Assembly: GCF_026385485.1 (NCBI RefSeq)
Contig: NZ_JANIDX010000006.1
Span: 1 to 64,000, forward strand
DNA length: 64,000 nucleotides
Reading direction: 5' to 3'
DNA from: Bombella pollinis
GTDB taxonomy: Bacteria; Pseudomonadota; Alphaproteobacteria; Acetobacterales; Acetobacteraceae
A program made the translations under genes and the position numbers. Shown one piece after another: positions 23,741 to 32,954 of this stretch. Positions within the stretch are counted from its first letter, which is position 1. Each line of letters starts with the position of its first letter. The notes beneath the pieces were generated by a model. It worked only from the letters and a program-made list of their open reading frames with translations. It was not told where the DNA came from and did not search any database.

Positions 23741-24208
23741 ATGAATGTGATGAAGCTATCCGTTATGGGCCTCTCTATGATGGTGTGTTCCTTAATCGGG
23801 GGGAATGCTGCTTTGGCTGCCCCTGCTATTGAGGCAGGTAAGCCCTCCCTAGCTGCCTGTCATAAGGCGTTTAATAATGCTAAGGCCTCTGGGACATTAA
23901 ACGGGCAGGATTATGTGGCTTTTAAGCAAGCTCATTGTACTGATACGTCTGCGCGCGCCGTTGCGCCAAGTGAGGCCAAAACGCCAGCCGCCGCTCCAGC
24001 CCCTGTTGTGAGTGGGGATGTGCTTTTCCCGCAGCGCATCGCGCCTGAGTTCTCCTCCTTATCGGAAGGGAAAGCGCGGATGAAGACCTGCCTCGCCCAA
24101 TATAATGCCAATAAGAATAATGGCCGTAATGGTGGGTTGAAGTGGATTCAAAAAGGGGGCGGTTATTATTCCGCTTGTAATGCCCGGTTGAAGGGCGCGG
24201 CTCGATAA
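23741..24208 (+). CDS. Secreted protein with two cysteine-pair repeats
   Basis: About 155 residues with a signal peptide ('VMGLSMMVCSLIGGNAALA', start 23741 or 23750). Two short helical, two-cysteine segments are present: 'LAACHKAFNNAKASGTLNGQDYVAFKQAHC' and 'RMKTCLAQYNANK...YYSACNARLKG'. They are joined by an Ala/Pro-rich linker and look PsiF-repeat-like. PsiF proteins are phosphate-starvation induced in enterobacteria; function here is unknown. Confidence 0.55.
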   Translation: MNVMKLSVMGLSMMVCSLIGGNAALAAPAIEAGKPSLAACHKAFNNAKASGTLNGQDYVAFKQAHCTDTSARAVAPSEAKTPAAAPAPVVSGDVLFPQRIAPEFSSLSEGKARMKTCLAQYNANKNNGRNGGLKWIQKGGGYYSACNARLKGAAR

Positions 24209-24232
24209 AAGATTGCCCTTTGTGTTAGGGAG

Positions 24233-24262
24233 AAAGCCCGCTTGCAGAAGCGGGCTTTTTTT
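24233..24262 (+). terminator. Rho-independent terminator
   Basis: AAGCCCGCTTGCAGAAGCGGGCTTTTTTT; strong stem and T-run 24 bases after the gene at 23741. It runs into the stop of convergent ispE. Confidence 0.9.
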
Positions 24263-25160
24263 ACGCCAGTACAGCTCCCGCCCAGCACCACCATGTTTTT
24301 GCAACGGGGTGTTGTGTGAGGTGACGGGCTGCCTCTTGGGCAGCGTGAGGAGTATCGAACAACGCAAAGCAGGTCGCACCAGAGCCGCTCATACGGTTAA
24401 AACGGACCTGTGGGAGTTGGGCTAGATGTTCCAAAACCGTGGCGATGATGGGTTCCTGAGCGATAGCATGGGGTTGGAGGTCGTTCTCCGTTCCATTTAG
24501 GAAGGTGACGAGGGCGTCTATCGTAGGCCATCCTTCTGTAGGAAAGGACAAAGCGGCGCGTGCGCGCGGTCCACCCGTTGCAGCGAGTCGTTTAAAGATA
24601 GTCGGAGTGGAAACGCTCACGCCGGGATTAACAAGCATGATGCCCATTTTGGGTAAAGCAGGGGCGGTGGTGAGGATTTCGCCAATGCCTTCCATGCGTG
24701 TTGCTTTTTGCTGCAAACAGACAGGAACATCCGCTCCCAGGGTTGGGGCAATAGCAACGGCGGCCTCTGATGAGAGGCCCCAATAGCGTGTCAGTAATCG
24801 CAAGGCACAAGCGGCGTCGGCAGAGCCACCCCCAATGCCAGAGGCGATGGGGAGGTATTTATCAAGCTGTAAGAGAGCGGCAGGGAGGGCTTCTTTGTCT
24901 CCCCCATGATGCGCCCGCAGGGCTGTTGCAGCGCGGAGGACGAGGTTATTATCATCCGCCTCCAGCCCTTTGGAAAAAGGCCCTTGGAGAATGAGGCTTT
25001 CGTTTTTTTGTGATGAAGGGGCCGCGCTGAGGGAAAGTTCATCCCCCGCGCCAGCAAAAATAGCAAGACTATCCAAAAGGTGATACCCATCATCACGGCG
25101 GCCCGTTACATGAAGGAAGAGATTGATTTTAGCGTGCGCTGTGTCTTGATGCAGCACCAT
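24261..25160 (-). CDS. ispE: 4-diphosphocytidyl-2-C-methyl-D-erythritol kinase
   Basis: GHMP kinase of the MEP isoprenoid pathway. 'AHAKINLFLHVTGRRDDGYHLLDSL' is the N-terminal substrate motif, 'LPIASGIGGGSADAACALRLL' the ATP-binding Gly-rich loop, and 'RMSGSGATCFALFD' the C-terminal motif. Length 299 is normal. Confidence 0.95.
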   Translation of the reverse strand: MVLHQDTAHAKINLFLHVTGRRDDGYHLLDSLAIFAGAGDELSLSAAPSSQKNESLILQGPFSKGLEADDNNLVLRAATALRAHHGGDKEALPAALLQLDKYLPIASGIGGGSADAACALRLLTRYWGLSSEAAVAIAPTLGADVPVCLQQKATRMEGIGEILTTAPALPKMGIMLVNPGVSVSTPTIFKRLAATGGPRARAALSFPTEGWPTIDALVTFLNGTENDLQPHAIAQEPIIATVLEHLAQLPQVRFNRMSGSGATCFALFDTPHAAQEAARHLTQHPVAKTWWCWAGAVLA

Positions 25161-25345
25161 GGCAGGGCATCCTCATTTTATTAAAGCCGGACAATTTGGT
25201 AGGGCCTTGTTACGGTTTATCAGGTCCGGGTGGGTGTTCATCTATGCGTGGTCTATGTAACAGATTAAGCCGCTATAAGCTATGAAGGTGGATGGTTGGG
25301 TAGCTGTGTTAGAATCGTATAGATAAAGAGAGTTTTTAGAGTTTC

Positions 25346-26170
25346 ATGGTTGTGTCTTCGTTTTCATCTTCATCATACCCCGTGCAGGATGTATTAGCGG
25401 CTTTGCGTCTGCATCAAGAGTGGGGCGTGGATGAGCTGATAGAGGATGTGCCGTGGGCTATATGGCAAGAGGAGCCCGCCCGCCCCGCGATAGGGAGAGG
25501 GGGAGTGGCCCCTTCTTCATCATCCGCGGAGCGGCTGACAGCCAAGCAGGAAACGCGTAGCCTCCAAGAGGCACAGGCTGCGCTTGCTAAGGCAGAAGAC
25601 CCCGAGGCGTTATTGCAAGCAGGCCGTCATATACCCGGCGTGACGCTTGCACGGACAGCCAAGCATCATCTCGGGCTTCATCTGGTCAAGGACGCGCCTT
25701 TTTTATTGATTGGGGATGTCCCAAATGAGGATGAGGACCGCCATGGCACGCTCTTTGCGGGGGAGATGGGGCGACTATTAGAGCGCATTTTGGCCTCTAT
25801 TGGGATGAAGCGTGAGCAGCTCTCATGTGTGCCTGCGATTCCGTGGCGGCCACCGGGGGGGCAGCGTGTCTCTCAGCGGGAATTAGAGCTTTGTGTGCCT
25901 ATTTTGCATCGGGCGATTGCTTTAGCGCAGCCTTCACGCATTGTGACGATGGGGGCAACGCCTGCATGGATGTTGCTACGCCAAGAAGTACGGCTTAGCC
26001 AGTTGCGGGGGCGATGGCATGAGGTGATGATTCCCTCTATGGCTGCGCCGATCCCTCTTTTACCGCTCTGGCATCCTGCTCAATTAGGAGATAATGCAGG
26101 GCGGCGGCGGCATCTTTGGGCGGATATTCTTTTACTGGAGGAGACTCTTCAGAAAGAGAAGGTAAGGTGA
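25346..26170 (+). CDS. Family-4-like uracil-DNA glycosylase, degenerate
   Basis: The C-terminal 190 residues have the family-4 UDG pattern: 'FAGEMGRLLERILASIGMKREQL' and 'PAIPWRPPGGQRVSQRELELCVPIL', then 'IVTMGATPAWMLL' and 'PLWHPAQL'. However the N-terminal CxxC is absent, 'KCRPPGN' is 'PWRPPGG', and motif 1 'GEAPG' is 'GDVPN'. Only one of four iron-sulfur cysteines remains. The N-terminal 80 residues are a Ser/Ala/Gln-rich spacer. It may be a divergent or non-catalytic paralogue. Confidence 0.7.
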   Translation: MVVSSFSSSSYPVQDVLAALRLHQEWGVDELIEDVPWAIWQEEPARPAIGRGGVAPSSSSAERLTAKQETRSLQEAQAALAKAEDPEALLQAGRHIPGVTLARTAKHHLGLHLVKDAPFLLIGDVPNEDEDRHGTLFAGEMGRLLERILASIGMKREQLSCVPAIPWRPPGGQRVSQRELELCVPILHRAIALAQPSRIVTMGATPAWMLLRQEVRLSQLRGRWHEVMIPSMAAPIPLLPLWHPAQLGDNAGRRRHLWADILLLEETLQKEKVR

Positions 26171-26382
26171 AGATTAGCGAGTCGTTTATATGAATAAAAG
26201 ATTAACGGCCACATCTAACAAAATGGTAAAGGGAAGTCTCATAAATTGGGGAACTATGCAAAAAGAGAAAGAAATCGCTGGTTTCTTTACTAGTGTATGC
26301 CTATCTTGGGGAAGACGCTGGGAGCGTTGGCTTTATTTTCAAGGGTTGTCAGTGAAGAAAAAGCGCGTTACGCCCCGGCATT

Positions 26383-28326
26383 ATGCGATGGATATTTCCA
26401 GGTGGGTCTAGCGCAGTAAGATGTGGCGTTCTATTGAGCGTGGCATTGCTGGCTGGTCACACTGTTTTTCCGGCGCAGGGGCAGGGTATGTCTCTTCCGT
26501 CCCACGTGCCGGAGCATTTTGAAGGTGAGCGTCATGGCGCATCACCTCACCCTATAGGGGAAGCTTCTTTGCCGCGGCCATTGCCTGCGGCTGTTGCGGA
26601 GCGTTATCGGGCCCTCTTTACTGCCGTGCGGGAAGGGGATGTTACGCGTTTAGAGGCATTAAATTACGCCTCTGGCCCAGATAGCACAGCGGAGCGTTTG
26701 CTCCTGCCCGATTATCTGGCCGAGCGTTATCTTAGCACTATCTTTCATCCCTCTGTGGCAGAGCTGAGTAGCTGGTTGCAGCATTATGCCTCTTTGCCCG
26801 ATGCGCCTTTTATCCAACGTAAATTAGATGATATGCGTCGCGGGGGTGATGCTTCCACCACGGCGGATCTACCCAGTGGGTATGATAATGTAGCGGACCT
26901 TCATCGGGTGGAGAAAGCCGTACCTTTCTCTCAAACATTGGTGCGTAACAGCCGTTTAGACCGTGCGTTAATGGATGAAGCCTCCCAAGGCGTGGCAGGC
27001 GCACAGCGGGCGGTGGCCCAGCTAAAATCTACCCCCGGGATGACAGCATCTTACGCGGCCCAGTTGCATGGCGAGATAGCGATGCAGTTGCTCAGCCAAG
27101 GGGAGACGCGTAGCGCATTGCGTATTGGCGCAAATGGTTTGGATGTAGGGCATTATAAAGTCGGGTTCCCTGCTTTTGTCGCTGGGTTAGCGGCATGGCG
27201 CGAGGGCTATACCGATGCCGCGTATGATTTGTTTGAAAATGCCGCCAATGCAGAGCAAACCGATGGTGAGATTCAGGCTGCGGCTTCTTTTTGGGCGGGT
27301 CGCGTAGCGGAGAGGCAGGGGAAAGCCAACCTTTATCACACATGGTTGCACCGGGCCTCTACACAAAGTGAGAGTTTTTACGGCCTGTTAGCGGGGCGTA
27401 TGCTGCATGATGACCATACAGCAGAGACAGCTCTCTCGGGTGTATTATCCCATATTGGCTTGGCAGGTGCGGCTCAAACCTCCTTGAGTGAGGTGGATAT
27501 TAATGTGGTTTCTTCTATGGAGGAGGGGCCGCATTTCTTCGCGTTGCTACAGGTTGGGGAGCAAGGACGGGCAGAAATGCTCGCCCGCCAGATGTGGCAG
27601 GATGCCCTTGTGGACCCTGTAAGGGCGCATTCTTTGCAACTTGTTGTGCAAAAAGCAGGGATGTTGGCTTTAGCAGAGCAGATGCAGCATGCTTTAGAGC
27701 GGTTGGATCATAATGAGTTAAAAGAAGTGCTCGGCCCCCTCCCAGAGCTGCACCCTTATAATGGCTTTCGTCTTTCTTCGGCTCTTGTTTACGCTGTAGC
27801 GCGTATGGAGTCGAACTTTGATGCTTCTGCGGCTTCCTCTGCGGGGGCGTATGGGATGATGCAGGTACGCCCTGTCACGGCGGGGTTGGTGAATGAGCAA
27901 TATCATCTCCCACAAGCGGTGCCTACCTCTGCGGGGGGGCGGTTTTATCAGGAGATGCAAAGGCGTCTGCGTGAGCCGGGGTATAATTTAGAGGTCGGGC
28001 AGCTTTATATGCTCTATCTTGCCCGGAATATCGGGCAAAATGAGCCGAATAATGAAGCGTCCTTACTAAAGGTTTTGGCCTCTTATAATGCAGGCCCGCA
28101 AGCCATTAACCGCTGGCAGAGTGGGCAAAGAGGCTTGCAAGACCCGCTTATGTTCATCGAATGCCTCCCCAGCCCGGAGACACGGCGTTATGTGCGGAAT
28201 GTTTTGACCAATGATTGGGTCTATGGCCGCCGCCTGCATGTAGCGACACCTTCTCTTATAGCCCTTGCGGCGGGTCATTGGCCGAGTTTTAGAGAGGAAG
28301 AGGAGGAGCATGACTCGCCGAGTTAG
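26383..28326 (+). CDS. Soluble lytic murein transglycosylase
   Basis: A 647-residue periplasmic enzyme that cleaves peptidoglycan glycan strands to 1,6-anhydro products. A signal peptide ('CGVLLSVALLAGHTVFPAQGQ') precedes a long superhelical alpha-U-like domain (about 70-430) and a goose-lysozyme-like catalytic domain: 'VARMESNFDASAASSAGAYGMMQVRPVTA', with Glu as catalytic acid and 'GAYGMMQV', then 'LASYNAGPQAI'. The 26171-26382 intergenic holds no credible gene; a short ORF at 26190-26411 is not supported. Confidence 0.88.
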   Translation: MRWIFPGGSSAVRCGVLLSVALLAGHTVFPAQGQGMSLPSHVPEHFEGERHGASPHPIGEASLPRPLPAAVAERYRALFTAVREGDVTRLEALNYASGPDSTAERLLLPDYLAERYLSTIFHPSVAELSSWLQHYASLPDAPFIQRKLDDMRRGGDASTTADLPSGYDNVADLHRVEKAVPFSQTLVRNSRLDRALMDEASQGVAGAQRAVAQLKSTPGMTASYAAQLHGEIAMQLLSQGETRSALRIGANGLDVGHYKVGFPAFVAGLAAWREGYTDAAYDLFENAANAEQTDGEIQAAASFWAGRVAERQGKANLYHTWLHRASTQSESFYGLLAGRMLHDDHTAETALSGVLSHIGLAGAAQTSLSEVDINVVSSMEEGPHFFALLQVGEQGRAEMLARQMWQDALVDPVRAHSLQLVVQKAGMLALAEQMQHALERLDHNELKEVLGPLPELHPYNGFRLSSALVYAVARMESNFDASAASSAGAYGMMQVRPVTAGLVNEQYHLPQAVPTSAGGRFYQEMQRRLREPGYNLEVGQLYMLYLARNIGQNEPNNEASLLKVLASYNAGPQAINRWQSGQRGLQDPLMFIECLPSPETRRYVRNVLTNDWVYGRRLHVATPSLIALAAGHWPSFREEEEEHDSPS

Positions 28327-28356
28327 GCGCGGCGTCTATGCAAAGTGAGGTATTTT

Positions 28357-28413
28357 AAAAAGCCCAGAGAGGAGTTTTGTGCATGACAGTGCAAGGCTTC
28401 ATCTGGGTTTTTT
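28357..28413 (+). terminator. Possible terminator after the transglycosylase gene
   Basis: AAAAAGCCCAGA pairs with TCTGGGTTTTTT across a loop that contains a smaller hairpin. Long loop lowers confidence. Confidence 0.5.
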
Positions 28414-28651
28414 GTAGAGAAAACCCCCAAAAATTACTCTTTTTATAATATTGCCTTGTGTTGGGTGCTGGGGAGATGGTCAGTTCGTGCATGGGGGGTG
28501 GCTTGCCCGTTGGGGCGTCTTTCCTTACATAAAGGTGGTGCGATGCTTCCCTTTTGTTGGGGAAGCAAGCGGATGATAATATGATACCGTGTCTCTCAGG
28601 GGGAATTATCCGTCTGTCTGTGGGGTGTCCAGCCGAACAGCGAGTGCTTCA

Positions 28652-30520
28652 ATGTCTCTGAATTCCGTTGTTGAGAGTGTAACGTCCAGAATTATCGAGC
28701 GGTCCAAGACGTCCCGCCGTCGTTACCTCACTCTTATGGAGCGTAACCGTGAAAAAGGTGTAGACCGGTCCCGGCTTACATGCGGGAACCTGGCCCATGC
28801 CGTTGCTGCCTCCAGTGCTGCTGATAAGCAGGAGCTGGTTTTTGAGCAGCGTGCTAATTTGGGCATTATTACAACTTATAACGATATGCTTTCTGCCCAT
28901 GAGCCTTATGCTCATTACCCGGAGCAGATGAAGCTTTTTGCACGTGAGGTTGGGGCTACAGCACAGGTTGCTGGTGGGGCCCCGGCGATGTGCGATGGTG
29001 TCACGCAAGGCCAAGAGGGGATGGACCTCTCCCTTTTCTCGCGTGATGTAATTGCACAATCCACCGCCGTAGGGCTGAGCCATGGTATGTATGATGCTGT
29101 AGCTCTGCTTGGTATTTGTGATAAAATTGTTCCCGGCTTGTTGATGGGTGCGCTGCGCTTTGGTCATCTACCGGGCATGTTGATCCCCTCTGGCCCGATG
29201 ATCTCTGGCCTGCCGAACAAGGAAAAAGTCCGGGTTCGTCAGCTTTATGTTCAAGGGAAAATTGGCAAAGATGAGCTGATGAAGGCCGAGATGGCCTCTT
29301 ATCATGCTGAGGGGACCTGTACCTTCTACGGGACAGCCAATACCAACCAGATGATGGCCGAGTTCCTTGGGCTTATGATGCCGGATTCGTCCTTCATCCC
29401 TGTTGATACGCCACTGCGTCAGGCTGTGACCCGTGCCGGGGTCCATCGTTTGGTGGAGATTAGCACAAAGGGTAAGACCCCACGCCCAATGGCCGAGGTC
29501 GTCAATGAGAAGGCCATCGTGAACGCCATTGTTGGTCTGATGGCTACAGGTGGGTCCACCAACCATACGATTCATATCCCTGCCGTGGCGCGTGCTGCGG
29601 GTATTATCGTTAATTGGGAAGACTTCTCCGACCTTTCTGCTGCGGTGCCAACCTTGTGTAAGGTGTATCCAAGCGGTCCTTCCGATGTGAACAAGTTTAA
29701 CGAGGTTGGCGGTTTGCCGACTGTCATTGCTGAACTAGCCGATGCTGGCTTGATCCATCGTGATATTCCCACTGTCTCTGAGAATGGGTTGGAGGATTAC
29801 GCCAAACGCGCTCTGCTAGGCAATGACAAGAATGTTGTTTACACCCCTGCCAAGCCATCCAGCGATGTTGAGATTCTTCGCGGTGTGAAGGACCCATTCC
29901 ACCCAGTTGGGGGGATTCAGTTGCTTCAGGGTAATCTGGGTCGCGGCGTGTATAAATCCAGTGCTGTGGCGGACAACCTGCTGACCATTGAGGCCCCGGC
30001 CCGCGTCTTTAACTCCCAAACGGCGGTGAAGGAAGCGCAAAAGGCTGGTGAGTTGCATCGGGATGTTGTGGTTGTGGTGATTGGCCAAGGCCCGCGCGGC
30101 AATGGCATGCCAGAGCTGCATAACTTGATCCCCTCCCTCGGTGTGGAGCTGGACCAAGGCTTTAAGGTGGCATTGGTTACAGATGGCCGTCTCTCTGGTG
30201 CGAGTGGTAAGGTCCCCGCTGTGGTGCATGTTGGGCCGGAGGCGCAGGTTGGCGGCCCGCTGGCTAAGGTGCGCGATGGCGATATGATCCGCGTTTGTGC
30301 CCGTACAGGGCAGTTGGAAGCTCTGGTGGATGAGAAGGAATGGAACGCACGTACGCCGACCAAACCGCATCGCGCCACAGCTGGCACAGGGCGCGAGCTG
30401 TTTGCCCTCATGCGTGAGGTGGCACCGTCCGCCGAGCAGGGGGCTTCGCCGATGCAGTTCATGATGGATCGTGAGCTGGATGAAATCGGTGATGATGTTG
30501 AGAAAGGAACCGAGGTATGA
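28652..30520 (+). CDS. edd: Phosphogluconate dehydratase
   Basis: Entner-Doudoroff enzyme making 2-keto-3-deoxy-6-phosphogluconate from 6-phosphogluconate with an Fe-S cluster. 'MSLNSVVESVTSRIIERSK' is the typical N-terminus, 'GGAPAMCDGVTQGQEGM' and 'DSSFIPVDTPLR' are conserved, and 'VTDGRLSGASGKVPAVVHVGPEA' is the C-terminal domain signature. ATG 28652 is used; an open frame to 28589 is not typical. Its stop overlaps the eda start (ATGA). Confidence 0.95.
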   Translation: MSLNSVVESVTSRIIERSKTSRRRYLTLMERNREKGVDRSRLTCGNLAHAVAASSAADKQELVFEQRANLGIITTYNDMLSAHEPYAHYPEQMKLFAREVGATAQVAGGAPAMCDGVTQGQEGMDLSLFSRDVIAQSTAVGLSHGMYDAVALLGICDKIVPGLLMGALRFGHLPGMLIPSGPMISGLPNKEKVRVRQLYVQGKIGKDELMKAEMASYHAEGTCTFYGTANTNQMMAEFLGLMMPDSSFIPVDTPLRQAVTRAGVHRLVEISTKGKTPRPMAEVVNEKAIVNAIVGLMATGGSTNHTIHIPAVARAAGIIVNWEDFSDLSAAVPTLCKVYPSGPSDVNKFNEVGGLPTVIAELADAGLIHRDIPTVSENGLEDYAKRALLGNDKNVVYTPAKPSSDVEILRGVKDPFHPVGGIQLLQGNLGRGVYKSSAVADNLLTIEAPARVFNSQTAVKEAQKAGELHRDVVVVVIGQGPRGNGMPELHNLIPSLGVELDQGFKVALVTDGRLSGASGKVPAVVHVGPEAQVGGPLAKVRDGDMIRVCARTGQLEALVDEKEWNARTPTKPHRATAGTGRELFALMREVAPSAEQGASPMQFMMDRELDEIGDDVEKGTEV

Positions 30521-31137
30521 GCTACATCAAAAGACTGGATGCGGTGATGGACCGCAGCCCGATTATGCCTGTTCTGGTTGTTGAGGATGTGGCTACGGCC
30601 CGCCCGATTGCTGAGGCCTTGGTCGCTGGTGGTATCTCCACCCTTGAGGTGACATTGCGCACACCAGCTGCTTTGGAGGTCATCTCTGAGATGTCCAAAG
30701 TGGAAGGGGCGTTGGTCGGTGCTGGTACGGTGCTGAACCCTAAGCAGATGGACCAGGCTATGAAGGCTGGTGCAAAGTTCATGGTCAGCCCCGGCATCAC
30801 ACCGGCTTTGGTGAAGGAAGCGTTGGACCGTGACGTACCGTTCCTCCCCGGTACAGCTAATGCTAGCGACATCATGATGGGTTTGGACCTAGGGCTACGC
30901 CGCTTTAAGTTCTTCCCTGCTATGACTAATGGCGGCATCCCGGCATTAAAGGGGCTTTCCGCTGTGTTTGGTAGCTTGGGCGTGCGCTTCTGTCCTACAG
31001 GGGGCATCACCGAGGCTACATATAAGGACTGGTTGGCCTTGCCGACAGTCGCTTGCGTCGGTGGCTCTTGGTTGACCGCTGGCAATGCTTCCGCTGAGGA
31101 AGTAGCGAAGCGGACAAAGGCTTTGGGCTTGCGCTAA
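30517..31137 (+). CDS. eda: KDPG aldolase
   Basis: Splits 2-keto-3-deoxy-6-phosphogluconate to pyruvate and glyceraldehyde-3-phosphate. A 206-residue TIM barrel with 'LEVTLRTPAALEVI' (catalytic Glu), 'GAGTVLNPKQM', the Schiff-base Lys in 'RRFKFFPAM' and 'FCPTGGITEATY'. Transcribed with edd and ended by the terminator at 31174. Confidence 0.95.
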   Translation: MSYIKRLDAVMDRSPIMPVLVVEDVATARPIAEALVAGGISTLEVTLRTPAALEVISEMSKVEGALVGAGTVLNPKQMDQAMKAGAKFMVSPGITPALVKEALDRDVPFLPGTANASDIMMGLDLGLRRFKFFPAMTNGGIPALKGLSAVFGSLGVRFCPTGGITEATYKDWLALPTVACVGGSWLTAGNASAEEVAKRTKALGLR

Positions 31138-31173
31138 GCTTTAGTCCTTCTCGTCTGAGACGTTAAGGCAAAG

Positions 31174-31212
31174 CGGGACCATACGGCTTATGGCTGTGTG
31201 GTCCCGTTTTTT
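31174..31212 (+). terminator. Rho-independent terminator after eda
   Basis: CGGGACCATA and TGTGGTCCCG flank a short loop and are followed by TTTTTT. Confidence 0.88.
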
Positions 31213-31334
31213 ATGGGAAAAGCTTGTTGTTTTTAAGTAACAGACTGGTCGGATAATTTCAAAAACATTAGGCTCTTTATTAAGTGATATGCCAATCTCT
31301 GATAGAGGTTTGACCTCTTGGTCAGGAGGATTGG

Positions 31335-32954
31335 TTGCAGGCTATTCGTGCCCATATGACATCTATCATCGGTCTCGCTGGCGTTTTGCTGGTAGCGGTG
31401 ATGACAACGTTAAATGAGCAAGTCTCCCTCCAAGGTCTTGGTGATATTATGGGGGGGATGGGCCTTAGCCGGGACCCGTCCCGGTGGTTTGTTAGCCTCT
31501 ATACCTCCGCACAGGTGATTGGGGCAGGGCTCTCCCCATGGATGGCTATTACGTTTAGCTTGCGCCGTTGGGCTTTGTTTGTGCTGGCCCTTGCTTTAAG
31601 CAGCATTGTGCCGATGGCTTTTTGCACGATGCCCATAGCCGTTTATAGTTTGCGCAGCGTGCAGGGTTTGGCTGGTGGATTTGCCATCCCTTTGCTGATG
31701 TTCTCCATCTTGCGGATTCTGCCTTTTCATCTGCGGGCTTATGGGCTGGTGGCTTATACGCTTGTCTCCACCTGTTTTCCTTATCTCGGTACGGCTTTGG
31801 CCGGGATATGGACGGATTTTTTCAGTTGGCGGTTTATTTTCTTGCAAGCTATCCCGCTAGGCGCGTTAGCGGGGGCATGTATTTGGTATGGTATGCCTGT
31901 TACGGAGCCACAACATCATCGCTTAAAGCGGTTTAATGGTTATGGCTTGCTATTTTTCGTTATGGCCGCTTGGTGCCTAACAACGGTGCTGTCCCTTGGT
32001 GATTGGCTGGACTGGTTCAATTCATCCCTTATTTGCGTCTTGAGTGTGATTGGTGTCGCAGCCATCCCCCTTTTGGTGTGGAATGAATGGCGGCACCCTT
32101 TGCCTTTTTTTCGCTTTCAACTTCTCAGTCGGAATAATTATTTCTACGGGGTAGGGGGGATTAGCCTCTTTGTGGTGATTTCACTCTCTGCCTCGGCTGT
32201 GCCTTTGCAGTTTCTGACAAAGATAGTGGGCTACCGGCCGGAGCAAAGCTATCTCATCACCTTAGAAGTCGCAGCGGTGGAGATATTGGTCGCGCCTTTT
32301 GTGGGGTATTTGCTCAATAGGCGGGAGGTGGATTGTCGCATCATCGGCTTTAGCGGCATGGTTTGCATGTTCATCGCCTGTTGTGGGGATTCCCTCGTTA
32401 CCTCCGTATGGCAACGGCCGGAGTTTTATCTCTGGCAGTTTTTGCAAGGCATAGGCGGGGTGATGGTGTTGGCCTCCCTGTTGATGATGTCCACCAATGC
32501 CGTTGTGGCAGAAGAATCACCTTTTGCCGTTGCGTTGGTGAATATGCCGCGTGCCTTCATGATGGTGGGGGGCACATGGTTGGTAGATTTAGTGACGCGG
32601 TGGCGCGGTGGCCTGCATGAGGGCCGCTTGGCAGACCGCTTGGGCCAATATCGGTACGCGCTTGTGCAAGGTAGTAGCCCTTTATTGCAAAGCCCTACGC
32701 CTTTTTTACCAGATGGAACACCGCGTTATCGCGGGAGTATGGCGTATCTTAAACAGCAATTTCATCATCAAGCCACTGTGCTGACGTTATCGGATTTATT
32801 CTGCGTTTTGGCAGCATTGTTAGTGGTGTTGATGGTCTTTATCCTCATTGTGCCTGTGCGAACTTATCCACCATGGGTTGTATTTGCACCACGAGTTGTG
32901 ACATCGCCAGAGCAGCCAGAGGCCCAGCGTGGGGAAGGGGTGGAAGAAGAATGA
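31335..32954 (+). CDS. MFS drug-efflux transporter, EmrB/DHA2 type
   Basis: About 14 membrane segments over 539 residues: proton-driven export pump of the DHA2 group. First of a three-gene overlapping operon with a membrane-fusion and an outer-membrane-channel gene. AGGAGG (31324-31329) is five bases before TTG 31335, and the next ATG (31356) is too distant, so a TTG start is likely. The canonical DHA2 motifs are weak; the typical motif-A loop is hard to see, and the substrate cannot be assigned. Confidence 0.8.
   Translation: MQAIRAHMTSIIGLAGVLLVAVMTTLNEQVSLQGLGDIMGGMGLSRDPSRWFVSLYTSAQVIGAGLSPWMAITFSLRRWALFVLALALSSIVPMAFCTMPIAVYSLRSVQGLAGGFAIPLLMFSILRILPFHLRAYGLVAYTLVSTCFPYLGTALAGIWTDFFSWRFIFLQAIPLGALAGACIWYGMPVTEPQHHRLKRFNGYGLLFFVMAAWCLTTVLSLGDWLDWFNSSLICVLSVIGVAAIPLLVWNEWRHPLPFFRFQLLSRNNYFYGVGGISLFVVISLSASAVPLQFLTKIVGYRPEQSYLITLEVAAVEILVAPFVGYLLNRREVDCRIIGFSGMVCMFIACCGDSLVTSVWQRPEFYLWQFLQGIGGVMVLASLLMMSTNAVVAEESPFAVALVNMPRAFMMVGGTWLVDLVTRWRGGLHEGRLADRLGQYRYALVQGSSPLLQSPTPFLPDGTPRYRGSMAYLKQQFHHQATVLTLSDLFCVLAALLVVLMVFILIVPVRTYPPWVVFAPRVVTSPEQPEAQRGEGVEEE

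Noticed and set aside
26190..26411. 73-codon ORF before the lytic transglycosylase
   Set aside because: AT-rich, no convincing ribosome site or domain and overlaps the next start.
28649..29167. Long minus-strand ORFs inside edd, and similar ones inside the efflux and leuS genes
   Set aside because: Antisense to well-recognised conserved genes; they exist because codon bias leaves the frame open.
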